From Anthopleura xanthogrammica (taxonomy: Eukaryota; Cnidaria; Anthozoa; Actiniaria; Actiniidae), in the NCBI GenBank assembly GCA_964019055.1, contig OZ025221.1, positions 6,602,468-6,666,467 of the forward strand: a DNA stretch of 64,000 nt, in the 5' to 3' direction. Every line of letters begins with the position of its first letter. Position 1 is the stretch's first letter. The translations under genes were made by a program, and so were the position numbers. The notes beneath the pieces are model-generated. The model was not told the origin of the DNA and did no database searches. It was given only the letters and a program-made list of their open reading frames with translations. This document shows positions 28,301 to 42,433 of this stretch, in pieces.

Positions 28301-31300
28301 CTGAACTGGTTGTACCGGTGCGATAATCACCGTAGTATAAGGTTCCTTTGAAGAAAAATGATGGTAAAAAAAAAAACGTCAGAGAATGTCAGTTACTTAG
28401 TGTAAGCAAAACAAAATGTTTTCTTCCGATTTGTGATCATTTTTTTTTGTTTTCTGAACTCTTCGTTCAAATTTAGATATAAAAATGTTTAGAATGTAGC
28501 TATAGATGCAGAAACCCTAGCGCGCCGCTCCGTCATAAGCCACTGTACTACGTACTTCGACGACACGGCGCCCATCTTTGTAAGGGGCAAATATACAAAG
28601 CTTTGACACAGTAATGGCGTCGATTAATATTAACAGTTGAAGAGATGATATGAAAGATGATATGAATTAAGAAGATGGACATTAAAGAAAGACAAATAAC
28701 TGCAAGCTATTATTCGCTATATCTTTGGTTTTTGTTTTGCTCCTGGACACCCCATAATGCCTTCGATTCAAGATGGCCGCTGTATCGTGGAAGTAGTCCA
28801 TTAGACAGTCTTCTGAGAAATACGCAATTTAACCACTACTAGTTAAAACGTGAATAATTGGCATAAAGAAGATTGGGATTGGGAAAAGATTGGGACTGGG
28901 GAAAATGGGATTGGCATAAAGAAGAAATAGTTTAATTGGCCCTAAAGGAATACTCTTACGTATTTATACTAGAATTTCTCTATTTAGCTCTCAGAATTTA
29001 ACCTACCATAATGATTCCCATATCCACCAACACTGCCATACTCCCATGGCTGGAACAATGATCCATAGAACGCACCAGTACGGTCTGATCGGGAACCTCT
29101 TCCGCCATTCCCAGCATGCCCAGCGCCACTAGCTCCTCTAGTGTTACCAGTCCCTTGACCGGGACCCTCAGATGGTTCGAACTCATTACCAGTCCGTCCC
29201 TCTTTGGTTGTATACCCCGCGTGATTATGGCTTAATTTTCCTCCTGAGTAGATGGCTAGCAAATGATGTGCAGTGATGTTCAGACGGTTGTTGGATTTTA
29301 AGTGACCGCCACCGTAGATCTAAAAAAATACAAAAATTATCAGTTCTAGTGTTTTGAATAAAGGCGCGATTTCATGGAGCAACTTTCTCTGCAAGTTGCA
29401 ACACGGTTCAGCGGAGAAGCAATCGTTGCCAAAAGTAGAAACGAATTCTCGAATTCTCGTTTCTCGCAACATCTTTCAAATTGCACTGTAGGTTACCAAC
29501 CGCAATGCCCCATGCAACTTTTGCCGCAACGCCGTTGCAAGACAAGTTGCAGAGATAACTGATCCCTTCTTGTAATCGGGCCTTAGTGTGAGTAAATAAT
29601 TGTCACAGATTAATTTTCAATCTTGACGGCGCGTCCTTTGCTTTGTCTCCCCTCCCCCGATGGTAAGCAGCATTAATTTTCTCCCTAAGTAGATTGGTCA
29701 TATGTTTCTTACCGTTAGATTTGTGGTACTGAGTCGAGTGTTCAGGTTTTTATCTGTGGAAAACAGTTCAAACGTCCCTTCGTTCTGTACATGTAGACTG
29801 CTTAACTCGTACTCCCCTGCAGATGTATTCTGACCAAGACTAGAGTTTGAATCAGAATAAAATGACCCTCCATCGTAGACGAAAAGATCCTGGATACCCG
29901 AGATCTGAAAGCAGACAAAGAAAAGGGGCGCTTAAAATACACACCATGAATTGTCTAACAAAATTACTTCTGAAACGATATACGATACAATAAGAACTCA
30001 CTTCCTTATGCTCCAAACTACTGTTTAGTTAGATTCGACTCTTCCCCAGGGAGCACTAGGGGTGGTTCAGTGATAGGGAAATCCCGAAAAACCATTCCCT
30101 ATCCAGCGAAACATCTCCGCGTATAGGCTTTATAGACCCCTTGCATCACGTCGGAATGCAGCCCAATTTGGAGGACACAACAACAGGTCCCAGGTCTCAG
30201 GAAATTGAAATTCTTTTGTATTTCCCTACAAATTGAGCTGCTCTGACATCACGTGCAAAGGGGTCTATATGGAGGTGCCCGCCGGTTTTATAATAAGCAG
30301 CTTTCTTTAACATATTAAACCAATAGTATTTTCAGAATAAGACAAGCTTGTCAGAAAATGCTTAGGTGCAGTTGAACGAATGAGCTACATCCACTCCAAA
30401 ACCAAATGCATGCAAACCTTACCTTTCCAGACGATCTAACGTTGACCTGTTGCAAGAAAGCTCTTCTTGGCATTTCCACGCTTCCATTTTCATAAACACG
30501 AAGCCCGAATGGAATATCTGGATCAGTGACGCTGATTTGAAAATCCTGATTGTAGCCAACATGCAAAAACCCACTCTTATCCCCATAAACCCGATCAGCT
30601 TTCACAGTGACTTCCGAAGTTAAGGAGGTCATTGGGTTTATGGCTAGTTGTGCTGAACCATGAATGTGGACCTCGTTGAAAGTGTACTCATTGGTACCTG
30701 ATGCTGGTTCGATCCAAGTTTTGGCGCCATCGAACTGGCGATATTTGTACCTAAGGAAAAGTCGTGAAAAAACATTCAAATATTCAAACATACAACCTTT
30801 TAATTACATAGAGTAAAGAATATGATTTATTTTTGATATTTCTGTTTCAAACTGTACTGACTGAGGTTGATAATGAGAATAAGAATAACTTTTTCTTTTT
30901 TTTTGACTTCTGTTGCTGTCAATGATTTCCAAGCAGGTTGTTGTTGCTGAAATTTTGAAGGCTTCCCAAATTATATACTGAATTGAGGCGTGGACACACA
31001 ATGCGATTTCTCATGCGACGTTTCATGCAAAGTCGCGCGCAACGAATTTCATCGTGTGAACACTTTGCGTGCAAAGTCGAATGGGTGGTCATAAGGTGCC
31101 ATCTAGTTTCTGCAACGTCGCATGCAACGTTGCATGAGATCCCATCGTGCGTTCGCACTTTTAATCTCTTCTGCAGCCAGTTTTTGAAGGTTCCAGTAAC
31201 TCTTAATGAAATGAAAGACTGGAGAGGAAATGGTAGAGAATATGCTCACCAAGTCTCTAGTCTCTCTCTCATTAATTGTTACACAGGAATCCCAAGCCCA

Positions 31301-34300
31301 CCCTGATTCCAAGTTATTTCTCTGTTCGCCTACCTGTCTGATACAGCGCTTCCTTTAACAAAGATTTCAATTTCAGACATCCCAACATGAAGCTGATGAA
31401 TGGAGTACCGAGTGAGGGTAAAAGTGATCGTCCTCGCATTTCTAAGAACTGGTAGGTCTACAAAGGAGCCTTGCTTACATCCATTGCTCATCGTCACAAC
31501 ACCATTTGTGACTGAAAGAGATGATTGTCCATCGTTTGTTGTAACCTTAAAAAATTAAAAGATGGAAAACATTTAATGTGTGCACAACCGGCCTTAATTC
31601 AAATGCTTGGCTTACAGATACAAAGACAAGAAGCGACATTAAAAAAACATATATATCGTATTACTTGTCTGGCATATGTTTTCCTCACCTGGAAATTTGA
31701 CGGATAGCTGCAGGTTGGATAAACACGAATATGGTTGATAAAAATCAACCTTTTCAAGTCAAAAACCAAGTTGGCAGAGGAACAACTTGAGACGAATACA
31801 TCACATCGACCAGAAGAATAAGTTTGTTCAAACAGGTGCGCAAGAGAAAACTCTTGACAAGAAGAACACGAACCATGGGACCAAACACAGTTAGCTATTG
31901 CGCAACTTGTCGTGACAGTCACACCACTTGGTGACTTGTAACTCTGTGAGTGGTCGACATTTCCTCCAGACAATTCCAACCTCTCGCCTTCGTTTGATAT
32001 TACATCTGTAAGAGATTTCTGCCCATTGTTGTTGACTTTTAAGGTGGAATGGCCTGTCTCGATGTGTTTGAGGTACACAGTTCCAGATGCCCCAGCTTCT
32101 GCACCTGATATCCCCTTACCTCCATAGACATCATAGCTACCTCGGTAGGGATGATGGGTGTATTTATTACTATAGTAGGCAGCTACCCTACCACCTGAAC
32201 CTCCACCAGAACCTGCATTTCCTGTCCCTCCTAATGCCTGGATAGCACCAGTGTGACTACCAGAGAGAGCATCCGTAAAGATAAAAATACTACCGCCACT
32301 CCCACCTCCGTTGCTTGATTTGACGTCATGGCTGTTGGCAATCACATGTCCATCGACCTGTTGAAGTTACTCAAACTGATTAGCAAACTACAATAAAAAA
32401 ATGGCAGGTCAGATCACCGACCTCCTCTTGACACACTAACAATTAAAATAATTCTTAAAAAAGAATTAGAAATAAATAACAAACAATGCCAAAAAGTAAA
32501 GTAAACCGGAAAAGCTTTTTCCACGTTTCCCCTTTTGTACGAATTTTGCAACACATGGTCGATGTAGAATATTCTTTCGTTGTAAGAATCATACAAGTGA
32601 AGCTATCGGGTCGATACTATGCTTGTTGTCTCATTTGCATATCATTTGCATGCATCCGTGATAACAGCTATTGCTTTAGGTCATGGTATTTGGATCAGTT
32701 TCTGTATATTTACTTGTATTGTTGACCCAAATACCTCGACTTGAAACAATTGTTTAAAGGCAATGGAGTGTAACTCTGATATCTGCTATTATTACCATAC
32801 TTTAAATCGTCAACATTTTATTATATTAAACATACTTCTCCAACTAACCTGTAGTGTATCAGTTACATTAATCCTCAGTTTTCCTCCGCCCTTTCCACCA
32901 CTTGCTCCATCTCCACCACTTCCAAACTCCTGTGGGTGGAAAAGATTCCCATACGGCAAACCTTTGCGTAGGCGACAAGTACCTGGACTGTCACAAGTCC
33001 CTCTTCCTCCGGTCCCTCCATGACCAGCGCCGTTATTTTTCCACTTAAAAGTACTGACAGTCCCAGGACCTTGTGAAGCTAAATATCCTCCATCGCTGGC
33101 ATCAATGAAACCTCCGTCATCAACAGTTAAATTAACAGCATAGATATCCATATTGAAGGTGTTGATTTTGGAGCCACCTTCAACAAGAAGAATCTTTGCG
33201 TCCAAGGAAAACGGGTCGGGATGTGCATTGGGACTGTGGGTCTCAATTTTGGAATCAGCCATGATACGGACAGTTTCGTTGAAAGAAAAATGACGCTTCG
33301 TCTGGGAAGCCGTGGATCCTGTTAGGTAACAATGAAGAATTCCACCATTCAAGATTGTAAGATTCGTTATGTGGTCAAGTTTTCCTTCGACGTGTACTGC
33401 AATCTTGTTCATTTCTGATATCGGAGCAAGCCCAAGATATCCTCCTTCGTAAATGTAGGCACTGAAAGGTATATCCAGGAAATGCCTTTTGAGGTCCATT
33501 TTTTGATTTCGTCCGATGTGAATATATCCTGTACGATCACCAATCATGTACTTAAAAAACATCGACACCTCTCTATTAACTGGGTTTGTTTGGACAGCAA
33601 GATGCGCTCCTCCGTAAACCTGAAGTTCTTCAAAATGAAAAGCATGAGATTTGTTAGCAAAATCATGAAAGCCTGATTCAGGTAGAATCCAAGCGCGTCC
33701 CCCATCTTGTGACAAGTCCGAGTAGTCTGATATGCGAGTTTTGATCGGATGTTGTCCACCGTTATCAATCAATAAAGTCCTGTGTGTGTGGACCATGTGA
33801 TATAGGAAGGATGTACCAGGTCCTCCAGCTTCAGTATTACTTCCACTTCCTTTTGCGCCTCCACGAGAATGGAATTTCCCGATGAATGTTGTGTTTTTCG
33901 TGAAGTAAACCGCGGTCCGACCTCCAGCGCCTCCACCTGCATGAGTTCCTCCTCCGCCACCATTGACAGTTATGTTTCCTCTTCCTTTAATGATGTAACA
34001 GTGCATCCAGATACTTCCTCCACTTCCACCTCCGCTGTAAATATCTTTTCCCTTGGCACCATCTGCGCTAACCTGTCCATCTATTTGGATAATATTCGTT
34101 ACGTTGAACCAGATAACTCCTCCACCGGAGCCTGCTTTAACACCTCCTCCGCTACTACCAAATCGCACTGGTTCGTATAAATCACCATAAGCTTTACCTA
34201 CGACTTGTGCATTGGCACCTCGTCCCCCTCGACCACCATGACCACCACCTGACGAACCACTACTTGACGTTCGGCCGATTCCCACATTAACAATACCATG

Positions 34301-37300
34301 GAGTCCCACGTTTGATGTTGGATGAGAGTTGTTGAAACCCAACCCGTTAGCATTCAATAAACCACTATCGTCGATAGTGATGTTTTCGGCCAAAACTGTG
34401 AACCGGGTTGCCCATACTTCACCTCCACCTTCAATGAACAGTGATCTGACTTTGAAAACAGCACCATGGTGTTCAACCGGAGATGTCAGCGCTCGAACTA
34501 AAGCCTTGTCTTGCACTCTCACGCTTTCAAAACTAAAGGTATTATTAAGTTCCCCTGCCGTTCTTCCCCCATCATTGATCCAGAATGTTCCTCCGTGATG
34601 AAGGGTCATATTTGTAATGTATGCGACAGTCCCTGTGACGTAGATCGTGACGCCATGTACCACAGTCATAGGTGCTAAACCTAAGAATCCTTTGTCGTAA
34701 ACATGAACACTGAACGGAAGATCTATCTCGGGTCTTTGTAGGTCCATGGTTTGATTCGTAGAGACGTGCAAAGTTCCAGTTCGGTCACCGATCATGTAGT
34801 TGAAAAATAAGGTTGCATTTTTACCCACTGGTTCAGTCAGGACAGCTAGATGTCCTCCTCCATAAATTTGAAGCTCTTCGAAATGGAAGTCGCCTTGCCC
34901 TTTCGCAAAGTGATGAACAGAAGACTGAGGCAGGAGCCAAGCACGACAACCATCACGTGATAAGTCATTATAATCCTTTATGGCAGACACGAGTGGTTTT
35001 TGACCTCCATTATGTATCAATAAAGTTCGGTGGGTATGAATCATGTGATATAAGAATACCGTACCAGGTCCACCGGCTTCTGCCTTGCATAGATGTTCCT
35101 TACCAAACTCACAACCGAAAGCAGAACCACCTCGAGCCTCATAGATGAAATATGTCGATGTTTTATTTTCTTGGAAGTAGATAGCGATTCTTCCACCTGC
35201 ACCGCCCCCGCCTGAATACGATCCTGACATCGAACCGTTTCCTCCATTGGCAGTTATTTTGCCGTAACCCTTTATTGTCTTACAGTACATCCATATGCTT
35301 CCTCCACTACCACCACCAGCTTTATTACTGCCTGCCTCACCATGGGCTGTTACAAGTCCATCGATATCAATAACATTTGTGACGTTCATCCAAAGCATTC
35401 CTCCGCCATTGCCACCACGTGCGTTGTTCAGGCCTCTTCCCCCGGCACTTCCAAACATGGCAGGTTCATATAGGTCTCCATAGGCAAAACCAACGAATGG
35501 TGATCCCCCGGATAATGATCCCCTGCCTCCACTACCACCATGACCGGCACCAGAGCCACCATAACCAGAGTCTTTACCATGACCAGGATTGATCTTTCCG
35601 AAGAGACCGTTACCTTGGTAACCATGAGAAGTATTGTATCCAAGGCCATCAGCAATTAATGAACCTCCATCGTCAATTGTTATGTTCTCCGTAACAAATG
35701 TCAGGCGTGTGGCGCGTATTAACCCGCCTCCTTCGATAACAACGGCTCGGGTGTGAAAGACAATAGCTGGGTCTTTGATTGGTGATGCCACACAGTGTAT
35801 TATCGCTGTGTCTTGGACGCGGACCGTTTCAAATTCGTACTTGTGGATAGGAGCCAAATAAGTTCTTCCACCATGCAGCATCCACAATTGCCCTCTGTGA
35901 TGCAATGTAATGTTTATTACATAAGCCAAGACTCCACGTATGATGATCTCGACGCCATGAATGGTCGTTACAGGTGCAAGTCCCAAGTGACCACCACTGT
36001 AGATGTATGCACTAAAAGGCAAGTCTATTTCAGGTCGATACAGGTCCATAACTTGTCTGTTCCCAATGTGCACCATACCTGATCGATCACCTATCATATA
36101 CTTGAAGAAAATGGAGATGTTTCTTGTATTGTTCGATTCTCTGGGCCACACGGCTAAATGTGCCTTGCCATAGATCTGTAATTCTTCAAAATGAAACTTG
36201 TGTACATTATCGGCAAACCTGTGAATTCCTGACTCCGGCATTATCCATGCTTTTCCTCCTTCTTCGTGGATCTTGGTGTAATTTATATGTCTATTTAAAG
36301 CATTTCGTCCATCGTTGTCTATCACTAAGGTCCTATGGTTGTGAAACAGGTGGTACAAAAATACGGTGCCTGGTCCTCCACTTTCAACGTCTTTTAATCC
36401 GTCGTTAGGTTTTCCTCCGTGGGATTGGTACCTGAGACAAGAAAAAAAAACCTCAAATAATGAAATAAAATTTCACATTTTTCTGCGCACCCATTTGCCG
36501 TAGCGACGAAGTAGCTCTTGGTGGACGTCAATCAAAGGGTTTTCAAAACCCTATTTTGTCGCGATGGGAAATTGTACTATTTCGCGCGTGTGATTGGGAA
36601 GCGCTGTAACGTTCAAGAAAATTGGAGAAATCCATGATAAAATTCCCGCCCAATATTTCAGAATAAGACCAAATCTAAGGCAATACATTACCTGAAAGTC
36701 GAAAACGTTTTGTTGTCGTAGAAATAAAGAGCAATCCTACCCCCTGCACCTCCCCCACCGTACTGTGGATTTGACGGGGCTCCTCCATTTGCTCTGATGC
36801 TGCCATATCCTTTTAGAATTTTCGTGAAAATCCAAATGCTACCACCGCTTCCACCACCCCCTAGGGATGCTTTATCGCCATTAGCTGACAGTACTCCATC
36901 GATTTCCAAGAGAAACGTTACGTTTAGGAAAAGCCGTCCTCCTCCAGACCCTGGAAGAAGAGGGGAAATTCCTTTGATGTTAAAAGTATGTTACTGATGT
37001 TGTGATCGATCCCGAGTGCGGGGATAAATGAACTTGATTTCGGAAAGGTTGTTTCCATATTATATTCTTAGATTTACCATCCTATCGCTTCATGAGGAAG
37101 TCAAATTTTCGAATGTAGAGAGTATATTTGAACATAGTTTTAGATGATAAATCGAACGTGGGTTTGTCTTAAATTTGGACACTTCAAGATGGTTTAAAAT
37201 GACAACCTTAAATAGGACAAATCTCTGCTTTAAAACTATCCCATTACCTGCTTTTCCAGTTTGGCCACCTCCACTGCTGCCAAATTCAGTCGGTTCATAC

Positions 37301-40300
37301 AAATTTCCATAAGGAAGGCCAACAGTTATCATATTCTTTCCTCGTCCTCCTGTCCCGCCATGTCCTCCACCAGAGGCTCCAACATCAGTCCCTCTACCAA
37401 ACCCTTTATTTGTCTGCCCATGGATCCCCATGGAAGAGCCATGGCCATAGTTGTAGCCGTTACCATCCAGGGTAAATAAACCTTCAGTATTGATACTTAT
37501 ATTCTGAGCCAAAACTCGTAAGTCACTGCCCTCGACTTTTCCTCCTCCTTCTACTTCAAGCACTATGACGGTTAGGTTCATCCCGGGGTGTGTCGCAGGG
37601 TTCGATAGCATCTGGATGGTGCCTCCATATTGGACGTCAATGAAGTCAAACTTGAAATCATTCTCTGCCTGTTCGTTTCCTGTGCGAGAGTTCTCTTTCA
37701 AGGACAGAAGGCCTCCATGGTGGAGTGTAAGGTTATTTATGTAGGACATTACTCCTGCTAAATGAATGGATACTCCATGAACCTGTAAAATACAAATAAG
37801 CAAAACTGTTAACCATTTCAAGTATTTAAGAAATTAATGTGAACAAATTCTTATTACACCACAATTCTTTTCCGCCCTGCAATCGCCAATCGCCGATCGC
37901 CACCTCAACCTTTTTTTTTTTAATCGCTGCATGCAACAGTATGCATGGGCTCAAAAAACGATTGAATTGCAACATAACCAATTGCAAAGGTACTCACAGT
38001 CGTAACAGGCGCAAGGCCAATGTATCCTCCACGATATACATGTACACTAAACGGCAAATCGATGGTCTCTCGGGTTAAGTCCATAGTCTGATTATAACCA
38101 ACATGAACAGTACCGCTACGGTCACCAATCATGTTACTGAAGAATATCGAAGCAGAGCGATTATATGGTTCAGTAAGAATGGCCAGATGAGCTCCACCAT
38201 ATATTTGAAGCTCTTCGAATTTGTAGTTCTGATCACCAGCCAGTTTGTGTTCACCTGAGGAGGGTAGAAGCCACGCCCGTCCTGGAATCAGGGATGCATC
38301 TGCATAGCTTTGAATCACCTTGAGATGCAAGATTCACCACAATTTAGATATAATCAATTTGGACATGGACGTTTCGTTTTTCATCAGAAGAGGAGTTTTA
38401 GAGCAGGAATGGCTGACATAAAACCCCTCAATCCCAAAACGAGAAGGAAGTGCGACAAAACTTCAATCCTCCAAACTATAACATAGAGTTGGAGAAGTGC
38501 TCTTCCTGATCGACTTTTACCACAGGAAGCCCGAGAAAGTCTTATGACTTGGAAAGCTACCTTTTTTTTTAGCAAAAACTCAAAATTCTGAGACAAAAAA
38601 GACCCCTGTACGAAACTAGCACTTGTATTAATACCGTTTTTTTAATTGATTCGTGTTTTTTTATTAGAATACTATCTCTGAAATAGCTATCAACCTACCT
38701 GTTTATCTGATGGCAAAGATCTTCTTCCAGCATTGCTTATTAACAGTGTGCGGTGCTTATGAATGAGATGATAGAAAAAGATCGTTCCAGGTCCTCCGCT
38801 TAACGCACTACCCATGCCATTACCGCCAAGAGACTGGAAAGAGCCGCTAAATGTGCGGTTACTTTTGAAGTAAACCGCAACACGACCCCCTGCCCCGCCA
38901 CCACCATTGCGTCCATAGCTGCGGAAAAAAATTATAATATGAATATTTGAGGTGAAATTATCTACAGTTACTTGGCCACGTTACTAATAATAACAAACTA
39001 AAACGCAGCAAAAGAAACGACCATTCGTTTGAATACAGAAATAATCAAATGGGAACAATAAAATGAATCCCGATCTCACATCCCCGTCAACCGTTTTTTG
39101 TTCAGTGCCAAATAGTAACATTTTCACCTGAAGGGTGATGTTTTTAGGCAGCAAGCTTTGGTAAATGCCAAAGCAATCCTACTACTACTTGAATGATGCA
39201 AAAGAAAAGAAAAAAGACTACGTTGAAAAAAACATCTATTTTTCATTTTCTGCGCATTTTATCATATTATGTACATGTTAATTTGCGAAATATAAATGAT
39301 AGATATTAGTAATGTCCCTAACACCCCCTCCCCCCAGGTTTTTTCTTGTTTCCTCGTATCAATATTTTTCATGAGCACAGAAAAAATCAGTCATTGCGCA
39401 AATAGACAGAGAAAATCATAGTCAAAAGTAATGGACAAGCGAAGACAAGCCTCAAGCAAGTGCTTAAAACGTATCGTATAAAAATGCGTCTGATCGTGAT
39501 CAAGTATTCAATTCCGTATCCAAATAAAAACACAAACTCATTTGAATATACGAGATCAATATATCATACAATTTTCTAAGAGGATCAAAAATTAAGAAAT
39601 TGAGTAGCAAAAAGCGTCAAAGAATCGAAGCCGTATTTCATATGACGTGCCCAATTTATAAATTTGCAAGAGAGCATTATATTTTGGCAAAGATGAAAAG
39701 AAACACAAGGATTTTAGTACATACATGTCAAATTACAGAATTATTGCGCGTCTAAGAAAAAAAAAGGTAATTATGATTTTGTCTGAGAATGGTAATTGCT
39801 CTAGAAAATGTACAATTTATGGATTCTTATAATAAAAGGTGCAGCAATTCCAACTCCAAATGGTAGTTAATTACAACTGAAAAAAACTGGACGGATTTTT
39901 ATTCCTGCCAAAAAAAATTTGAAAAACCATCCATACTTCATCCATAAAGATGAGGTGACAGAAACATTTGTCCTGTAGACGTTACCACAGAACATTATGC
40001 CTGCACGTAGACCTAGCTAACTATCCAACTCAATAGTTTAGCTAAGACCTCAGGGGGTTGATTGAATAAATGAATGAAAATGAAACAACTTCTATTGATC
40101 GGTTCTTTGAGGAAAAACCGCTCACTCACATCAAGTAGATTAACCTACTAGCTTCACGATATCGTCGTCAATACGAGCGTGCTTTTTAGAGCTGAACTTC
40201 CTCTCGGTAATTTAACATTAAAAGTCATTATTTTCATCCATCCGTAATGTATATACTAGAAATACCGTAATCTCCCTAATCTAGCAAGTATTACTGATTA

Positions 40301-42361
40301 ATTTTTCCTACCGACGCAATTATGAAAAACGTTATCAATCAAGATGATGTACAATGGCGAAAAATCTAGATCAACTCCAGGTTGATTGCATCCGATCCAA
40401 AAACAAGAAGTTCAATGGTGAATTTTTTATTTTGATTATATTCATTTCCATCCATGTAGTTATACGGCTGACATGAAAAGAACTTTAGGGAAACAACAGC
40501 TTACAACAAATATTGTTGATGCTATATTTTTGGCAATTTCGCGGTGACTACTCACGAAACCTAAATCACCATGCCATCATCAATCTCAAGTTAATAGTCA
40601 CAACCTGAAAGTTCTTTGTCTGCCAGCTTTTGCATTCATTTTCCATATAATTTACAAATGAATTCACGAAACCTGTTTCGACTCACATCATGTCAAATTG
40701 CATCTATAAAGTCGCCACTTATTTGCAATTATACATACTTTTTTAGCATGTAAAATAAAGCTATATATGCCCAGTTCAAACGTCGATCTTCTCATGAGCC
40801 GAACTTAATGACATCAAATAAGACCGCCATATTATCCTCTTTTTTTTTTGGAATAAAGTCGAAAAATTAAGGAGTTGGTGAATTCTTTCTTGAATAATAA
40901 ATCGACCTTCCTCCACGGAAATAAAGACCACTCGAATTACGTGTACAAGGTTCAAGGTTATCAGGCTATACCAGATATCTATGACCACATCTTCAACTTG
41001 TTATAAGAATTGGTAAATATAGACGAAGTTTCCTGTCAACCTTTTAGTATTCTTGGACTGATATTTTTAGCTTAAGAAATGATCTTTTTTTCTCTCGGAC
41101 GTGCCATCTTGGGGAAAGCACGTTTTGGTGATCTCAAGTATTGGATCTCAAGTATAAAATCGTGTCTTATCAAGTGATGATTATAATAATTAAGTCCGTC
41201 CAGTTATTACTTATGAGAGCAACAGAGTATCAATGAATGAAAAAAAAACACTAAAAAGAAAAAATATATATTTCCTTTTACAATTTTTGACCTCATACTG
41301 TTTACAAGAAATATGTTAGAAAATGTATGAATCGGGCTTTCTTTTCTTTTGTCTGAATAGTGAAATTAAAATAAATATTGATATCCATCCTTTTATTTTT
41401 CTTGGACCCTGAGGCTTGGGTTTCATACTTACTTGATTCATAGTTTGCCATAGCAGAAAACACTCTTAAAGTGCTACAATTCTAAACATCCATAAAAAAT
41501 ACTTCCCATTGTAACATCGTGGAAAACTGAGTAACCGGAAATATATCAGTGAGTTATAGTCCAAATTAATTTTGAACGATTTTCGTTCAAGTGGCACTTC
41601 AAAGCAAAAATATCTACAGTGGGAAAAGTGGAAATCAGAAACGTTGAAGGAAATGCAAGAGAAAGGGACAGATGATAGAAAAGACAGATTGTATAAGATA
41701 TGTAAATACCAGGCTTTATTGAAAGAACTACATTTGAAATTGGCCATGACGTACCAATTATAAAAGTAGGTGGCTGTCTGGTGTCAGACACCTAATCAGC
41801 ACGCAACATTGGTTCAAAATGAATCGAGCCTAAAAATTAATCGTTTCAATAATGCGATTGCATAGGCTAGAAAGTTCTACAAAAAGTTCAACCACTAACA
41901 CATGGAACTTTTAAGTTTCATAAAAATCTAAATGAATAAAAATATATATTTTTTATTTTACTTGTTTGTCCCTTTATTAATTCTTATTTTTCTAGTTATC
42001 AAAACTCCTTTTATTTGTTTCTCGCTTCTTCTTTTCTTTTCTTTCCATGTTTCTTTCTTTCTAGCAAGCAAAACAAAACCTCTATTCAAATGGGTGCCCC
42101 AAATGAAAGAGTCAGTGGACTTTGCCTAAGGTTAGAAACTTAGTTTACACCACACAAGCCAGGCATATAACTTATCGAATGATAACCTGCTCTTCTCTCG
42201 ATTAAGCGATAAAGGCAAGCCTAAAGCCAGTCTGAGACTGAAGCTATAGGTGTTTAATATTTACCAAATGCTAATTTTCAGCCGGAAACCATAAGCAAAA
42301 ATGAATTCGAAAACAAAGATGTCGTTTTCGGTGTTTAATAGTGGTACACGGAAATAGATAA

Positions 42362-42433
<72 letters not shown>

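Noticed and set aside
32849..36431. Collagen-like or silk-like protein
   Set aside because: Glycines come in clusters between hydrophobic strands; there is no Gly-X-Y periodicity and no polyalanine block.
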